Assembly: GCA_964020155.1 (NCBI GenBank)
Contig: OZ026562.1
Location: 222,501 to 286,500, forward strand
Length of the DNA: 64,000 nt
Source: Chondrilla cf. caribensis
Taxonomy: Eukaryota; Porifera; Demospongiae; Chondrillida; Chondrillidae
Direction: 5' to 3'
Shown one piece after another: positions 14,666 through 26,549 of this stretch; positions within the stretch are counted from its first letter, which is position 1; the number at the start of each line of letters is the position of its first letter. The position numbers were made by a program, and so were the translations under genes. The notes below the pieces were generated by a model. It was given only the letters and a program-made list of their open reading frames with translations, had not been told where the DNA came from and made no database searches.

Positions 14666-15367
14666 CTACAACAGTTTCAAGTGTCCTGTAATGCCATCCA
14701 GTTCCTCATCTGAACCGAAAAGTGCAAGAACTGTGAAAGAACCAGCTGGAATTTGTGTCTTTCCTGCATCCTTGACACAAAATATAGGAATACTCTTTGT
14801 CAATGCAATGTTTCTTATAGCCTCTAATTCTGACCTTCCTTTCCCACCCACGACAACTTTTCTTGCTCCACTGATCTCCCAGGTTGCCACATTACTTATA
14901 TTCTGTACATTGCCATTTTGAAGATGTGAGTATAGTCCCAGAGTAGCATGAGCCACTTGAGCTGCAGTCTTCCCCACTCCCATTTTGAGTTCTCCATTAA
15001 CCACAAATAACATCTTAAAGTCAGGTTCATCGTCTGCCTCATATCCTGTATCTGTCCCCTGTGTCTGCAGAGGGGTACACAGTCGTTCTAGCGTAGGCAC
15101 AAATGGGGAGTTTAGTTCAGGCTCGTCCGCATTCACATCCAACCATTCAATGGCATCCTCGATTCCTCGTCCACTTGTGTAAAATAAGGACCTTTTGGCA
15201 GCATTTTCACTAAATCCCATATCTTTCAACATGTCAATCAATTCTTGATTCAGTATCTGGTTACTTTCTATGGAAACAGACGACAGGGCATCGCGTAAGT
15301 CTTGCGAGGAAACTCTATTGCTGTCCTTTTTAACAACCGTCTGTGATACATCAGTCCTTTCGGCCAT
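14666..15367 (-). CDS. Peptidyl-tRNA hydrolase 2 with N-terminal UBA domain
   Basis: Releases tRNA from peptidyl-tRNA that has dropped off the ribosome. Single exon, 233 residues. I chose the ATG at 15367 (MAERTDVSQ); an in-frame ATG upstream gives 26 extra residues with no domain. Residues about 38-85 form a UBA-like helical domain (LIDMLKDMGFSENAAKRSL, IEDAIEWL). The C-terminal 115 residues are a PTH2 domain: FKMLFVVNGELKMGVGKTAAQ, VAHATLGLY, GARKVVVGG, CVKDAGKTQIPAGS and VLALFG, with the Lys-rich active loop and TQIPAGS signature. Unlike mammalian PTRH2 it has no N-terminal membrane anchor. Its 3' end faces CAPSL 335 bp away. Confidence 0.9.
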   Translation of the reverse strand: MAERTDVSQTVVKKDSNRVSSQDLRDALSSVSIESNQILNQELIDMLKDMGFSENAAKRSLFYTSGRGIEDAIEWLDVNADEPELNSPFVPTLERLCTPLQTQGTDTGYEADDEPDFKMLFVVNGELKMGVGKTAAQVAHATLGLYSHLQNGNVQNISNVATWEISGARKVVVGGKGRSELEAIRNIALTKSIPIFCVKDAGKTQIPAGSFTVLALFGSDEELDGITGHLKLL

Positions 15368-15516
15368 TTTATCGACAGATGGGGATAATCCTGCAATTAA
15401 AACCAAACGCATTCGCACGCTTCTTGTCTTGGACCCTGGCTCCAACTTTTTCGTTCGTTCGGTTATTGTTGATTGATCTTTATTTTTTGACAGTTCCTTT
15501 CAAGTTGGGACTCTTC
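15368..15516. promoter_or_regulatory. Bidirectional promoter, PTH2 / ELAV-like
   Basis: 149 bp separate the divergent ATGs. It holds a possible acceptor (TTTTTTGACAG ending near 15493), so the ELAV-like gene could have a 5'UTR intron. Inference from layout. Confidence 0.45.
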
Positions 15517-16620
15517 ATGGCATCAGATCAGAATATCACTGAAGGGCAGCCGGTTCCCGTGCTCGGTACAACTCTACCGGCCCCTCCGAAAGTAGAAGCG
15601 GAGGACCCAAATAGTCAGACCAACCTGATTGTCAACTACATTCCACCTGAAATCAACGATGACTATCTCAAGCAGCTGTTTGCAACGGTTGGCCCCGTAC
15701 AAGGAGTGAAGATAATCCGAGATAAAGCTTCCCGAGCCAGTTTAGGATACGCATTTGTGAATTTCTTGGACCCAATGCATGCTATTCGCGCCATAGAAGC
15801 TCTTGATGGTTACCCGTTAAACAAGAAGAAAATTAAAGTGAGCTACGCTAGACCTTCCAGTCACACTATCAAAAACGCGAATCTCTATATAGCCCACATA
15901 CCCAAACACTGGGACCAGCAAGCGCTCGAGAGCTTTTTCGGCCCTTACGGGACAATAATACAATCCAAGGTTCTTTTGGATCCTCAGGGTCAGAGCAGAG
16001 GTTGTGGATTTGTTCGCTTCGATCAGAACAAAGAAGCTGAAAATGCCATAGCTGCACTCCATGGGAAAGTCCCACCTGGAGGAACGGCTGAATTAGTTGT
16101 CAAATATGCCAGTTCCCAGGCCTCGTCTGGTCAGATGGGTAGCTCGCAATCGGGGGCTATTCCCACTGTGAGTGGGCTACAGACGTGGAATACATCCAAA
16201 GCTAAAAGTTCAACAAGTAACAGCACTGGCCCTATGAAGTCGTCCATGCAGCTACAGTCCATGCAGCTACGATACAACCCATTGGGAGCGGCCCTTTCGG
16301 CATCGCTGACAGGAACAGGTTTCCAGCACACCACAGTCCCCGGACTGATGCAAACAGCACAAGGAACACAGACCTGGTGTATCTTCATCTACAACTTGCC
16401 TGCAGAAGCTGACGATACAACACTGTATCAGCTTTTCTCACCTTTTGGTAAAATATCAAGTGTCAAAGTGATCAAGGACCAAAATGGTAAATCAAAGGGT
16501 TTTGGTTTTGTGAATATGATGAATTACGACGAAGCATTCACAGCAGTTAACTCCTTGAACAAGAGTCTCTTAGATGGAAAACTACTCCAAGTATCCTTTA
16601 AGACTCCTAAGAAGTCTTAA
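15517..16620 (+). CDS. ELAV-like RNA-binding protein, three RRMs, intronless
   Basis: Binds U/AU-rich RNA and affects splicing, stability or translation, as known for ELAV/Hu proteins. One uninterrupted frame of 367 residues from MASDQNITEG. RRM1 (about 38-116) has RNP2 LIVNYI and RNP1 LGYAFVNF. RRM2 (about 123-203) has LYIAHI and RGCGFVRF. A Ser/Met/Gln-rich linker follows. RRM3 (about 284-365) has IFIYNL and KGFGFVNM and ends LLQVSFKTPKKS, close to the ELAV C-terminus. The spacing, the SYARPSSHTIKNANLYI linker between RRM1 and RRM2 and the long hinge are typical of ELAV rather than CELF. Vertebrate ELAV genes have introns, so the lack of introns may point to a retrocopy origin; that is inference. 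Confidence 0.93.
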   Translation: MASDQNITEGQPVPVLGTTLPAPPKVEAEDPNSQTNLIVNYIPPEINDDYLKQLFATVGPVQGVKIIRDKASRASLGYAFVNFLDPMHAIRAIEALDGYPLNKKKIKVSYARPSSHTIKNANLYIAHIPKHWDQQALESFFGPYGTIIQSKVLLDPQGQSRGCGFVRFDQNKEAENAIAALHGKVPPGGTAELVVKYASSQASSGQMGSSQSGAIPTVSGLQTWNTSKAKSSTSNSTGPMKSSMQLQSMQLRYNPLGAALSASLTGTGFQHTTVPGLMQTAQGTQTWCIFIYNLPAEADDTTLYQLFSPFGKISSVKVIKDQNGKSKGFGFVNMMNYDEAFTAVNSLNKSLLDGKLLQVSFKTPKKS

Positions 16621-17199
16621 AGACCTTATCTCCCATGTTGTGCTTTTGAGGGATTAAAATATCCCCTTTGTTAATATGTTCCAGTTATGATAATATTGTT
16701 GTCTTTAAGTTGCCATTGACAATATTTCATTTCTAACTTCACCCTGTAACCTTAGTTCATGATACACTTTACATCGAATTATTATTTGTGCAGATGTTTG
16801 AGTATTTATCATTCGTTTTGGGATTGCTTTGTGATTTGGAGCCACAGTTGGCTCGTTAAAGGTTTTATTCCTCATATTTTAAATTAATTCTGTCCTTATT
16901 TTCTGGCCTTACCTTTATTTTAACTCCCTCCCTGTACTTTTAAAGTTTGCCTCTCTTTAGAAAACGATATTGTAGACACTGGTTATATTTTTACCTCATT
17001 TGTAAAAGATTGTGGTATGGTCAGCCATTTTAGACCCAAAGAGGGTGTGTCCAAATATAACCATGACAACTGAGCTCAATATGGCTTCGGTATGCGGACA
17101 GCAGTACGTTCATTGATATCCGAAAGAAGTTAAATTGGAAGGTAGTCTATCTCGGGCGGGTGTATACTTTAACTTATAACGCGAACAAAGGAATCTTTG
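16621..17199. other. 3' flank of ELAV-like gene and 5' flank of Tctex gene
   Basis: AT-rich 3' sequence without another open frame, then the upstream region of the next gene on the same strand. No repeat or RNA gene seen. Confidence 0.6.
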
Positions 17200-17742
17200 A
17201 TGATGGCGTCTAAGAGCAAAGCGAACGTTCAATTGACCGATCCAAGCTCGCTGGCAAGACAATCCAGTCTCTTTGATGCTACCGCCAGCTATCACGAAAT
17301 GATGATGAAAAAGAAAGCTGGAACGACTAGCATTGTGTCTCTGGCCCAGGACCCCCAACAAGTCGAGAAGAAGAAGAAACCGCGAGTTTTGTACGAGAAT
17401 ACCTACAAAACAGAACCGGATCGGACGATAGAGGCCTGGAAGATTAAGGAGATACTAAACGATGTTTTGGAATCCAAACTAAAGGACGAATCGTACAACG
17501 AAAAATCCACAAAACAGCTCTGCTTGAGCCTCACAGAAGTCATCAAGCAAAGGGTCAAGGACCTTAACTACCCTCGTTTTAGAATAGTTGTGACGGTCAA
17601 CATTGGGGAGATGAAAGAGCAGGGGTTTAGAATGGGAAGCCGCTGTCTTTGGGAGGCGAAGTTTGACTCGTTCGCTGATGCTGTCTTCCAGAACAAGTCG
17701 CTTTTTGCCATTGCAACTGTATTCATGGTGTACTACGAGTGA
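17200..17742 (+). CDS. Tctex1-domain dynein light chain
   Basis: Light chain that dimerises on dynein intermediate chains; the TCTEX1D/DYNLT4-5 type works mainly in cilia. Single exon, 180 residues, two adjacent ATGs at 17200 and 17203. The first 70 residues are basic and low-complexity. The Tctex1 domain occupies about 70-180: YKTEPDRTIEAWKIKEILND, YNEKSTKQLCLSLTEVIKQR, YPRFRIVVTVNIGEMKEQGF, and finally SRCLWEAKFDSFA with AIATVFMVYYE at the C-terminus. The ending VFMVYYE and the order helix-helix-strands match the family. Confidence 0.9.
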   Translation: MMASKSKANVQLTDPSSLARQSSLFDATASYHEMMMKKKAGTTSIVSLAQDPQQVEKKKKPRVLYENTYKTEPDRTIEAWKIKEILNDVLESKLKDESYNEKSTKQLCLSLTEVIKQRVKDLNYPRFRIVVTVNIGEMKEQGFRMGSRCLWEAKFDSFADAVFQNKSLFAIATVFMVYYE

Positions 17743-18038
17743 CCATGTCTACTCAATGTCACGCAATGTCCTCATAGTTCAATGTTCAATCCATGTTACG
17801 TCATTTGTAGAACCATTTATACCACTTCAGCTTGACTCTATGTCAATATTTATTTGTATGGTTTTGTATACCCATTCCTATGTATTGTGTTTATATTATT
17901 CTAGTTAAATATAATACAAATTATCATTCTGACTATAATATAGGAAATATTATTATAGTATAGTAGTAATATAGAGTATAGTATAGAGTATAATATATAG
18001 TATTTAATATAGGAAATAATTACTATACATGTACATTA

Positions 18039-18214
18039 CAGTGAATGATCGTTAATCCGCTGTAATTCATTTTCAGGAATATGGTGGATTAACAAGTTTG
18101 GCGGATTAACTGGATGTTCATTGGTATGTACTTGTACATTATATTGGTACTGGGAAATTGTGGTAGATTAAGGTTTGACGGATAAACTGATGGCAGATTA
18201 ATGATAATTCACTG
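18039..18214. mobile_element. MITE-like element, 176 bp, CAGTGAAT termini
   Basis: Left end CAGTGAATGATCGTTAATCC and right end reading inward CAGTGAATTATCATTAATCT form terminal inverted repeats of about 20 bp with few mismatches. TA flanks both ends, as expected for a Tc1/mariner-type target duplication. There is no transposase frame, so it would be non-autonomous. The interior has repeated GGATTAAC-like motifs. Confidence 0.75.
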
Positions 18215-18597
18215 TACATATATTGAGTTTTTTCAGCTATTATTGACTGCAATGTCTACATTACATGTAATGTAATTTCCAGTGTGAATTATACGTAATT
18301 ATCATAACATACTAGTACAAATAAATTAACATAAATTAGATCCATTGTTTAATGGAATGGATAATTAAATAATTATAGTCATTGAGAGGCAGACTATATT
18401 ATTAAAGTAATAATTAAATAGTCATGAATAACCAGATATTAAATATTTAGGTGTGGCGAGGAATTTTTGGCAGTGATAAAGTTCTTACAGACGGAATCTT
18501 CCTCAATGATGGGACTTCTGATCTTTCATGCTTCATTTTTGGAGAATCATCAGTACCAGAAAACCTATTAAGGATTACGCCAGTATCTATCACTAAG

Positions 18598-18725
<128 letters not shown>

Positions 18726-18737
18726 CTGCACACCGTT

Positions 18738-20057
18738 TTAACACAGGCTGTATTTCTTGGAAAAAATAATGAGCCAATAAAGAATTCTGGCAAAGCCGCA
18801 CAACTCGTCGACAGCATTCAAATTCAGACTGGAAATAGGTAAAAAGCACACATTAAAACTGTGACTGGCAGCCTGAGGCAAAGACCCACGCACAATGGAT
18901 AAGACTTCCACCTTTGCTTTGAACACTTTCTCCCACGAACAGCTGTATGGAATAATATCTCTGTTAGGCACTGGTTGTCACAACATGACAGTCAAGCAAA
19001 TACGTGTGTACATCAATTCTCAAAGCGTAAACTTGCACACGTGTATCATGTGGACCATATTATCAACTGTATGGACTGTATGGAGTATATGGATTGTGTG
19101 GTGAAAATATCTGTATATACGTATGCATGGTTTTGTCTATAGATATGCTATATGAAATGAGTGACTAAATGTTAGCTTAGAACTTCACATTCAACCTTAG
19201 CCCTTATTCCTTATTGGAGATGACGAAATCAATAGCGCTAACATACACATCCTGAGGTCAGAGGTACGGTGCCAGCCAAAAGAAATGGAACAATTCTCAT
19301 GTGTTGCAGAAATGGTGCTGTGCTGGAAGGATTAAATTCTATCTGAAATAGTTTCTATACACTTCTGTCTTTAGTTTGTCTACACGACAGTTCAATGGAG
19401 TACTATTTTCTATGCATATTCCTTATGTAGATTATGTATATAGATATAGCTGTGAATGGACTAAATGGGTGAGTACAAGTGTGAACTTATAAATGTATGT
19501 ACAAACACACACACAGTACAACTGACCTAACAGAAGAGAAGCAATTCCATAATCCTTGGCCATCTTTGAACATGAGAAAGGATTTAAGTTTCTTCAAAAT
19601 ACGGTAAAGTCTTGTTGAATTGAGATCCTGTCTTCCCCAGTGGGTCATCATCAAGGTAAGCACATGGTCGAACACCCCTTGAACAATATCCCTGCGATTC
19701 TCTTTACCTTTTTTGTCAAACCAAAATATAGCCACATTCGGCTGGTGGCACTTCCAATCCTCTCTGACATGAGCTAAGGCTTGGTCTATTTCACTCTTCA
19801 ATCTGCCGCTAATGGGGGGAAGGTCGTTGGCCAGTGCTACCATGACTCGCTGAGTCTTCTCTTCCTCAATCTCACGCGTCATGGCAACATGAGAGATGTC
19901 TTGCTGCAGGAAGGGTAGAGACAAGTGTGAGTCCAAGGTACGGCATGCCATGTGCCCACATTTACGTACTTCAATGGAAGAGAAAGTGTTCACAACCCCT
20001 CTTCGAAACTCCTGAAAAAAAATTGGAAATCAGCACCATCACCACATTGCCAATCAT

Positions 20058-20118
<61 letters not shown>

Positions 20119-22226
20119 TACATATGAATTCTATTATATAACGCATTATAATTCTATATAAGATATTCAATTGAGCAATACCTTTGGTCTGTGACAGCCC
20201 TCTCCAGAGTGGATGTACATTTCAGTAGCTTCGTACTGTGATAACAGCTCCATCAGTTCAGATTCCTGTAGGGTGAGCAACAGGTTCATGTGTGTACGTT
20301 GTGTGTAGGTAGGGGGGGGGTCTGTATACTCAGGTACGTTTGTACATACGTACATACGTATGTACAGTGATGTCTCATTAATTACAGAATCAATGGCAGA
20401 TGGCACACAGCAGTGGTGGCAGATTGAAGAACATTAACTGTACATTCGTGAGTGCAATGTTTATAGACATTAATACTCACTTTCATTTTGAGCAGTCCGT
20501 GGGAACTGGTTCGTCGCCTGAGAGACGTTGCTCCTAACCAATGGGAAGTACACAGATCAAGCAATTACTCCTCTCACTCACAAGACCAGACGGTTTACCA
20601 GCAAGTGATATCCTGGAGGCTTCCCTCAACAGCCTGGAGTAGAGCTTTGCCTTGACAGGGTCACTGGGAGGGTACACACTGACATAGTCCCCCTGTGGAG
20701 TAGGACCAGGCCCACGTGTACCAGTCAGAAGAGTTCAAGAGAGATAGGGAAGAAGTACAGAGGAAAGAAAAGGACGAATAGATATAGAATAGTGTAAATG
20801 AATACACATTGAACCCAATGTACGGCAGATATGGACAGGTTTCTACACACTTTACTGTGAATGTGTTCATACATACATACATACGTATATGCATGTTTAC
20901 ATAAATTTTCAATGGAAATTCTCACCAAATTGAATAACTCGTGTTCTTCTTGTTCCTTCTTCCATCGAATCTCGTCCAAACGTTTCCTCTGAGCAGACAT
21001 ACAGACAACAATGGACAAATGTCAAATGAACAGGTGATATCTCAGGTCAGAGTCACTCATCACTCACCACTTCTTCCATTTTCCTGTGTAGCTCATGGAG
21101 TTTGACTGTGTCCACTCGAGCAGAACTCACGAGGTGCTGGTCTGTACTGGGAGGGCCTACCCCAGTTGGCACCGACCATCCCTGAATGGCAGTACAACAC
21201 ACAAACAACAGTAGAACCTTGGTGAACCAGCACCCCTACGTCAGCCAGGTTACCAACCAGGCTACCAACAATCTCACAATTGAACACAGTTGTGCAACAT
21301 ACCCCGCTGTGGGTCCTACGGCGGGTTGCAGAGAGCAGGCGTTGTCGTGTGAGGGATTTTTGCTTTTGTTTGTGCACATGTCGCTTGATGCTCCTAACAC
21401 CAGAGGATGGAGGACACAGATGTGTGTGCAGAGAGACAGAGGATGAGGCATTGAGAGAGAATAACAAGGAATAAACATCAACACACAGTACATACAGTAC
21501 ACACAATACACATGGTACACACAGTATGCACAGTACATACAGTTTAATAGATAGTACTGTACATATCCATATTATACATACCACATGTACTACGTATGTA
21601 CATACGTACGTACTTAGTAAATACAGCATTGGTACAGATAACATTGTATTATACGCACTTCAAGTTGATCAGTTTGAGTGCATCCAATATCACACCAGTT
21701 TTGACATCCAAATCTAACTGGGAATCAGTGTTGAAGCTTGGAGAGCGATTCACCTACAGCAGCAACACTGCCACTCACAACACAACAACGATGATGACAA
21801 AAGTATAGGATACACATACGTACATGAGTGAGTGCATGTACAATCAACATACGTACATAGCTAGGAGTACGTAGGCACACTGCACTAGACATAAATGCCT
21901 CAAACATACTCTAACATATTTACATATGTACACGTGTACAGTAACATATGTCGTGAAGTACGTACATACCTCTAAGAGCCAAGGTTTGAGAGTGTGGTCC
22001 AAAATGATGTCAAATCCTAATATCTCAAAGAAGCTGTGTGTGTCCTCTCCAGCAGTCAGCCCGGGGCGACAAGTCTGGTAGGAGTGGACCACATGTGGTT
22101 GGATTGAGATTATGGTCTTTGTGATGAGATCCTGTATGGAGAGATGGTGGATGGGCGTGGCTAATGCTACTGACGTACACATATTGCACACAGTGGTGCA
22201 ATGATCCCATGATACGTACATAATGG

Positions 22227-22272
<46 letters not shown>

Positions 22273-22305
22273 GTGTGTGTGTGTGTGTGTGTGCGTGTGT
22301 GTGTG

Positions 22306-22338
<33 letters not shown>

Positions 22339-22797
22339 GTGTGTGTGTGCACATGTTTGCTCACACATCTGCTGGGGTACTGCACAACACCTCACACTCA
22401 CAGCAATCCTTTCACGTAGCTCAATTTGATTGTAGCCATGTTCTGTCAGCCAGTGAACGAACCATTTGAATGTTCTGTAAAGAGAGGAAACTTCAACATG
22501 AGCACAGGCATTTGCTCAAATCTGAATATAAACTGTACATACGTATGTTCCTTTGCACATACATACAATGCCCTAGGCATACACACCTCTTACTGCCTTT
22601 GTCAATGTCATCTTCTTTTGTGAATGTGTCACTGAATTTGTTGATGGAATAATTGGTGAGGTGCATGTAGGACAGATGTAGGTTGTCACCAGATGGAGGA
22701 CGGTACGGCTTGGTTGAAAGACGGACCTGATGAATGGAATGAGCTCCAGTGTACTCTTATAGAACAGTAGTAATCTTCTTGGAAGACTATCACTTTA

Positions 22798-22884
<87 letters not shown>

Positions 22885-22888
22885 TGTG

Positions 22889-22943
<55 letters not shown>

Positions 22944-22971
22944 GTGTTTGTGTGTGTGTGTGCGCGCGCGC

Positions 22972-23015
<44 letters not shown>

Positions 23016-24763
23016 GTACCAGTCCATCCCGGTATAGAAACACCTTCAGAGGGTCACAGGATGTCACCAGAACATACAGTCTCAGATCAAACTTGTACCC
23101 GTCAATAAGTAGAGGCTGCAAGGGGTGACAAGAGGAGGGCAAGTACTGGAATGCAGATACTCGGCAAAACAACAGCACAACCAACCCGTCCAATGTACTC
23201 CTGCACAACAGCAGGCACTCCTCTTGGAACACTGTCAACACTCTGTAGGAGGTAAATCCTATACAAGAGACAGCAGACACAGTAGAAGAGTGAGTATGGG
23301 AGAAGCTCACAGATCAACTCATATGAGAAGATACACATCCTCCCTCCATGTATCACACATGCACACAATGGTAGGTCCACTTCTCTACAGAGATCTACTT
23401 ACCCTTGTCCTTGTGAACTGTTGGGCGGTTTGACAATGTATGTCTTTTTCTTCTTCTTCTGATGGTTGCTGAGGATGGTGCTCTTCAGTGAGGAATATCC
23501 AGCAGGGAGAATCCAGGAATAAGGAAGAAAGTCGTAGTCTTCAGGGTAGTACTTCCTCATCCTGCATGGATATATGCATACACATAGACACGTTTATTAC
23601 AATGTGGTATACTGTGGAGGGTGTGGATTGGCTAACTTTTGAATGTTGCGGGCCAGGGAGTCTTTGCGAGAAATTTCACCCATCCCAGGAAAGTGATTGA
23701 TTCTCTACACAGACGGAGAAAATCAAACACACATTATATCCATTTTCAGTAATCACTGCATATGGGATAGCCCATAATAGTACGTAGCTCACACATGCAT
23801 TGTATGTATGAATGTACATACACCCACACACCCATCCACACCCACACACACACCCACACACACACACCACAAACACATGTACATACACACCTGATATGGT
23901 TTGAGTTCTATAAACTTTTCCATCATGCCCGGGGAATCAGTCCACACAATGTCACTGCATACACACAATACACACCATATCACACACAAAATGTGTGCAA
24001 TGCATTAGATCACATACAGCATAATGCCAGCCATGCAAGTACACATATGTACATATGTACACTCCATTACAGAGCACACGATATAGAGTAACACAGGGTA
24101 ATTTGGGATGTCAGGTGATGAGTGACTGCCACCTTTAAACACTGGTCAATGCCCTGTGTTTGGAGATACAGTGGAACCTCACAAAAAAGACCACCTCTCA
24201 GTTCACCTTAAATGGTCTCATTTGTGAGGTGGTCTTAATTTTGAGAGTTGTAGTAACACCCCTCTTTAGTGTTGACTAGAATTTGAATCAACAGCTGATA
24301 TTAAGGTGATTGAAAATTAGGTGTCTCATATCGCCCCAGTGTCCCAAACACACAACTGTGATCAGAACCACAGAGGGGAGTTGACAGCAACTCACAATTC
24401 ACTGGAGCTTTCGTCTCTCACAATTTCCATGTCCAAAGACTTTGCAACGGACTCCACTGTAGAATGGAGGTGGGTGTGTCAGTGACTCACTATATTCCCA
24501 CCCACCATGTACATACTGCACACCCCTATATCCCCACCCACCATGTACATACTGCACACCCCTATATCCCCACCCACCATGTACATACTGCACACCCCTA
24601 TACGGTACACTTCCTCACCAATTTCGTATTTCGTACCGGAGACCTTGATGGCTGGCATCCCATGGAGACCCTTGCAGGTTTCTGCAGGTTTCGTGTCGCT
24701 GTCTCCATAACTAGTGTCCGCGCCCTCACATTCGACACGAGAACCCAAAAGACTGCCGCTCAT
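18738..24763 (-). CDS. Tubulin tyrosine ligase-like polyglutamylase (TTLL)
   Basis: Adds glutamate side chains to tubulin tails in cilia and other stable microtubules. Nineteen exons agree in phase on the minus strand (785 residues): 24763-24604, 24456-24396, 23954-23891, 23704-23637, 23561-23403, 23258-23186, 23115-23020, 22726-22587, 22474-22402, 22131-21970, 21753-21659, 21393-21303, 21181-21068, 20988-20926, 20692-20599, 20533-20481, 20265-20182, 20011-19527 and 18960-18738. Family blocks are clear: [32 protein letters not shown] (ATP grasp), [39 protein letters not shown]-type [20 protein letters not shown] and [11 protein letters not shown] basic region and [20 protein letters not shown] follow. 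It is nearest the TTLL6/7/13 group by eye. The last two exons (about 235 residues) have no family I recognise. The divergent caspase starts 466 bp away. Confidence 0.92.
20058..20116. repeat. (CA)n microsatellite in TTLL intron 17
   Basis: Reads (GT)n on the TTLL strand and lies about 45 bp upstream of the exon 18 acceptor. Confidence 0.93.
22229..22350. repeat. (TG)n microsatellite in TTLL intron 9
   Basis: Reads (CA)n on the TTLL strand, with a few interruptions. One of the few intronic tracts in antisense orientation. Confidence 0.93.
22800..23013. repeat. Long (TG)n microsatellite in TTLL intron 7
   Basis: About 105 units with TTTG and a CGCG interruption. On the TTLL strand it is (CA)n starting about 6 bp after the exon 7 donor (GTACTTACACAC). 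Confidence 0.95.
23818..23890. repeat. Impure CA tract at TTLL exon 3 donor
   Basis: On the TTLL strand intron 3 begins GTGTGTATGTACATGTGT and continues GT-rich for about 70 bp, directly after CAG at the exon end (23891). Confidence 0.85.
24495..24602. repeat. Minisatellite, 36-bp unit, 3 copies, TTLL intron 1
   Basis: Three copies of a unit containing CCCACCCACCATGTACATAC and TGCACACCCCTATAT. It starts right at the exon 1 donor. Confidence 0.9.
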
Positions 24764-25229
24764 GACTGCTACACGGAGCAGTGGACGGGCGTTCCGGGTG
24801 GCCTTTCCGATCCGGGGCTACTCGAGCTAAATGCAATGCGGAATCACTGGAGGTGCTCTGGTCTGGATCGGTCTAGCTACTAAAATGCGGCTACGTAGTT
24901 GACAGACGATTGAAGTCCCCCTTCACACACCTCCACTTGTTTCTTGTACGGATTCTTATTGACTTTCGAATTCAACACTATTGTTTTCGTCGAAGATTTG
25001 GTTGTTATAGCAGCAATATTGTTACTTATTTAACAACTCAGGTGTATATTATCAATAAAAATTACTATACAGATAAACACTTTATACTATTAACATAGTA
25101 ATAAATATCAACATAATAGTTTACAATAACTCCCTCACTACCGGGTTGATTAGGTCGGCCCATAGTCCACTCGTGCAACCATAGGTTTGTATTATCTATG
25201 GTGCAACGCGCCCCTTTTGTGAGTGAAAT
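24764..25229. promoter_or_regulatory. Shared upstream region, TTLL / caspase
   Basis: 466 bp between divergent start codons. No gene seen in it. Shared promoter function is inferred from layout. Confidence 0.4.
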
Positions 25230-26549
25230 ATGTCTGGGGAACATCGCGAACCTGGCCCAGGTAGGTCTGAGTCCGTGTCAGCTTCGAACCGTACTCAATC
25301 GCACGCGCTACCTCAGATAAGCGAAGTTTGGAAATCGAAATTGCCTGAAATCAATTCGTGAAGTTCCTCTGCTGAGCTAGGATAATCTCACTTAGTACTG
25401 TGAATATCAATATTGTTTGTGCACACATACGTGACGGTGAAACCAAGAGTTATAGGTAGAACGCTTTCTTTAATTATCACAGGGGAAGAGGAAACTTCCG
25501 ACGTCCCTTCTTCTAAAAAGGGAAAGCTGGACAGTTCACCACAAGAAGAAGGTTTGTGCCTCGCGTTGGGCCGCGACCATGGATTCATTAATTTAGAGTT
25601 TTCTTTCTATGGACCTACAGATCATGTTGAGAAGCCTCTGCCGGCGATAGTGGAGAAGTTGCTGGACAAGGACATACTCGATAAGTTGTATCCTTTGGAT
25701 GAGTCCTCGAATGAAAAAGAAGCCACAGGGAACGAGGATAAGACCAAGGAAGGAGTGGAAGATACTGATTTCAGTGTCTACCCCATGTGCGCTTGGCCCA
25801 GAGGACCTGCTATCATCATTAACAACGAGCACTTCGAGAAAATGCCCTCCAGACCAGGTACAGAGAGGGACGGGAAAGCTCTCCTACACTTGTTCACTAG
25901 TTTCGGTTTTGCCACTTCAACATTCGAAGACCTCACTGCTGAAGAGATGAAGACAACACTCTCCTCATTTGCCAAGAGGAATCACAGTTGCACTGAATGT
26001 CTCGTTGTGGCTATACTGTCACATGGAGAAGAAGGCGGATTGCTGCATGGAACAGACGATGTTCTGATCAGCATCAATGAATTAGCCGACATATTCTCGG
26101 GTCACCGCTGCCCTTCACTTGTTGGCAAGCCAAAGTTGTTCTTCGTGCAAGCCTGCAGGGGGAAGATGTTTGACACGCCATCTACTGGGTTTGAGGAAAT
26201 TGATGGCTACAAACCGATGATAGTCACGGAAGACAACATCGATGGCTTGAAGAAAATCCTCCTTCCTGAACAGTCAGATTTTCTCCTATCGTTTTCTACA
26301 GTAGAAGGTTATGTTTCTTGGAGAAACTCGGTATACGGGTCTTGGTATGTTAAAGCACTGGTGGAAGTGTTCACTGAATTCTCAGCTAGAGAGCACCTTT
26401 TGGATATGCTGACAGAGGTCAACCTGAGGGTGGCAGAAAACCAGTCCCAGTCGGGATTCAGGCAGATTCCAGCTGTTGTGAACCAGCTCAGGAAACAGCT
26501 CTTCTTCAACCCGGGGCAATACTCCAAAACTTTGATAGGAACATTCTAG
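25230..26549 (+). CDS. Caspase, effector-type (caspase-3/7-like)
   Basis: Cysteine protease of apoptosis that cuts after aspartate. Two exons fit in phase: 25230-25260 (MSGEHREPGP) and 25483-26549, total 365 residues. The prodomain (about 130 residues) is acidic and shows no CARD or death-effector domain. The catalytic domain starts near GPAIIINNEHFEKMPSRPGT; the Arg of RPGTERDG is the S1-pocket position. The catalytic His is in ILSHGEEGG and the catalytic Cys in FFVQACRGK. The small-subunit part has FSTVEGYVSWRNSVYGSWYV, the usual substrate groove, and ends near LRKQLFFNPGQ. The linker between subunits contains EEIDG and DNIDG, either of which could be cut on activation. It could instead be an initiator lacking adaptor domains, but the groove looks effector-like. 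Confidence 0.94.

Noticed and set aside
15343..15516. N-terminal extension of the ELAV-like frame by 58 residues
   Set aside because: The extension overlaps the divergent PTH2 start and has no homology. MASDQNITEG at 15517 gives a family-length protein.
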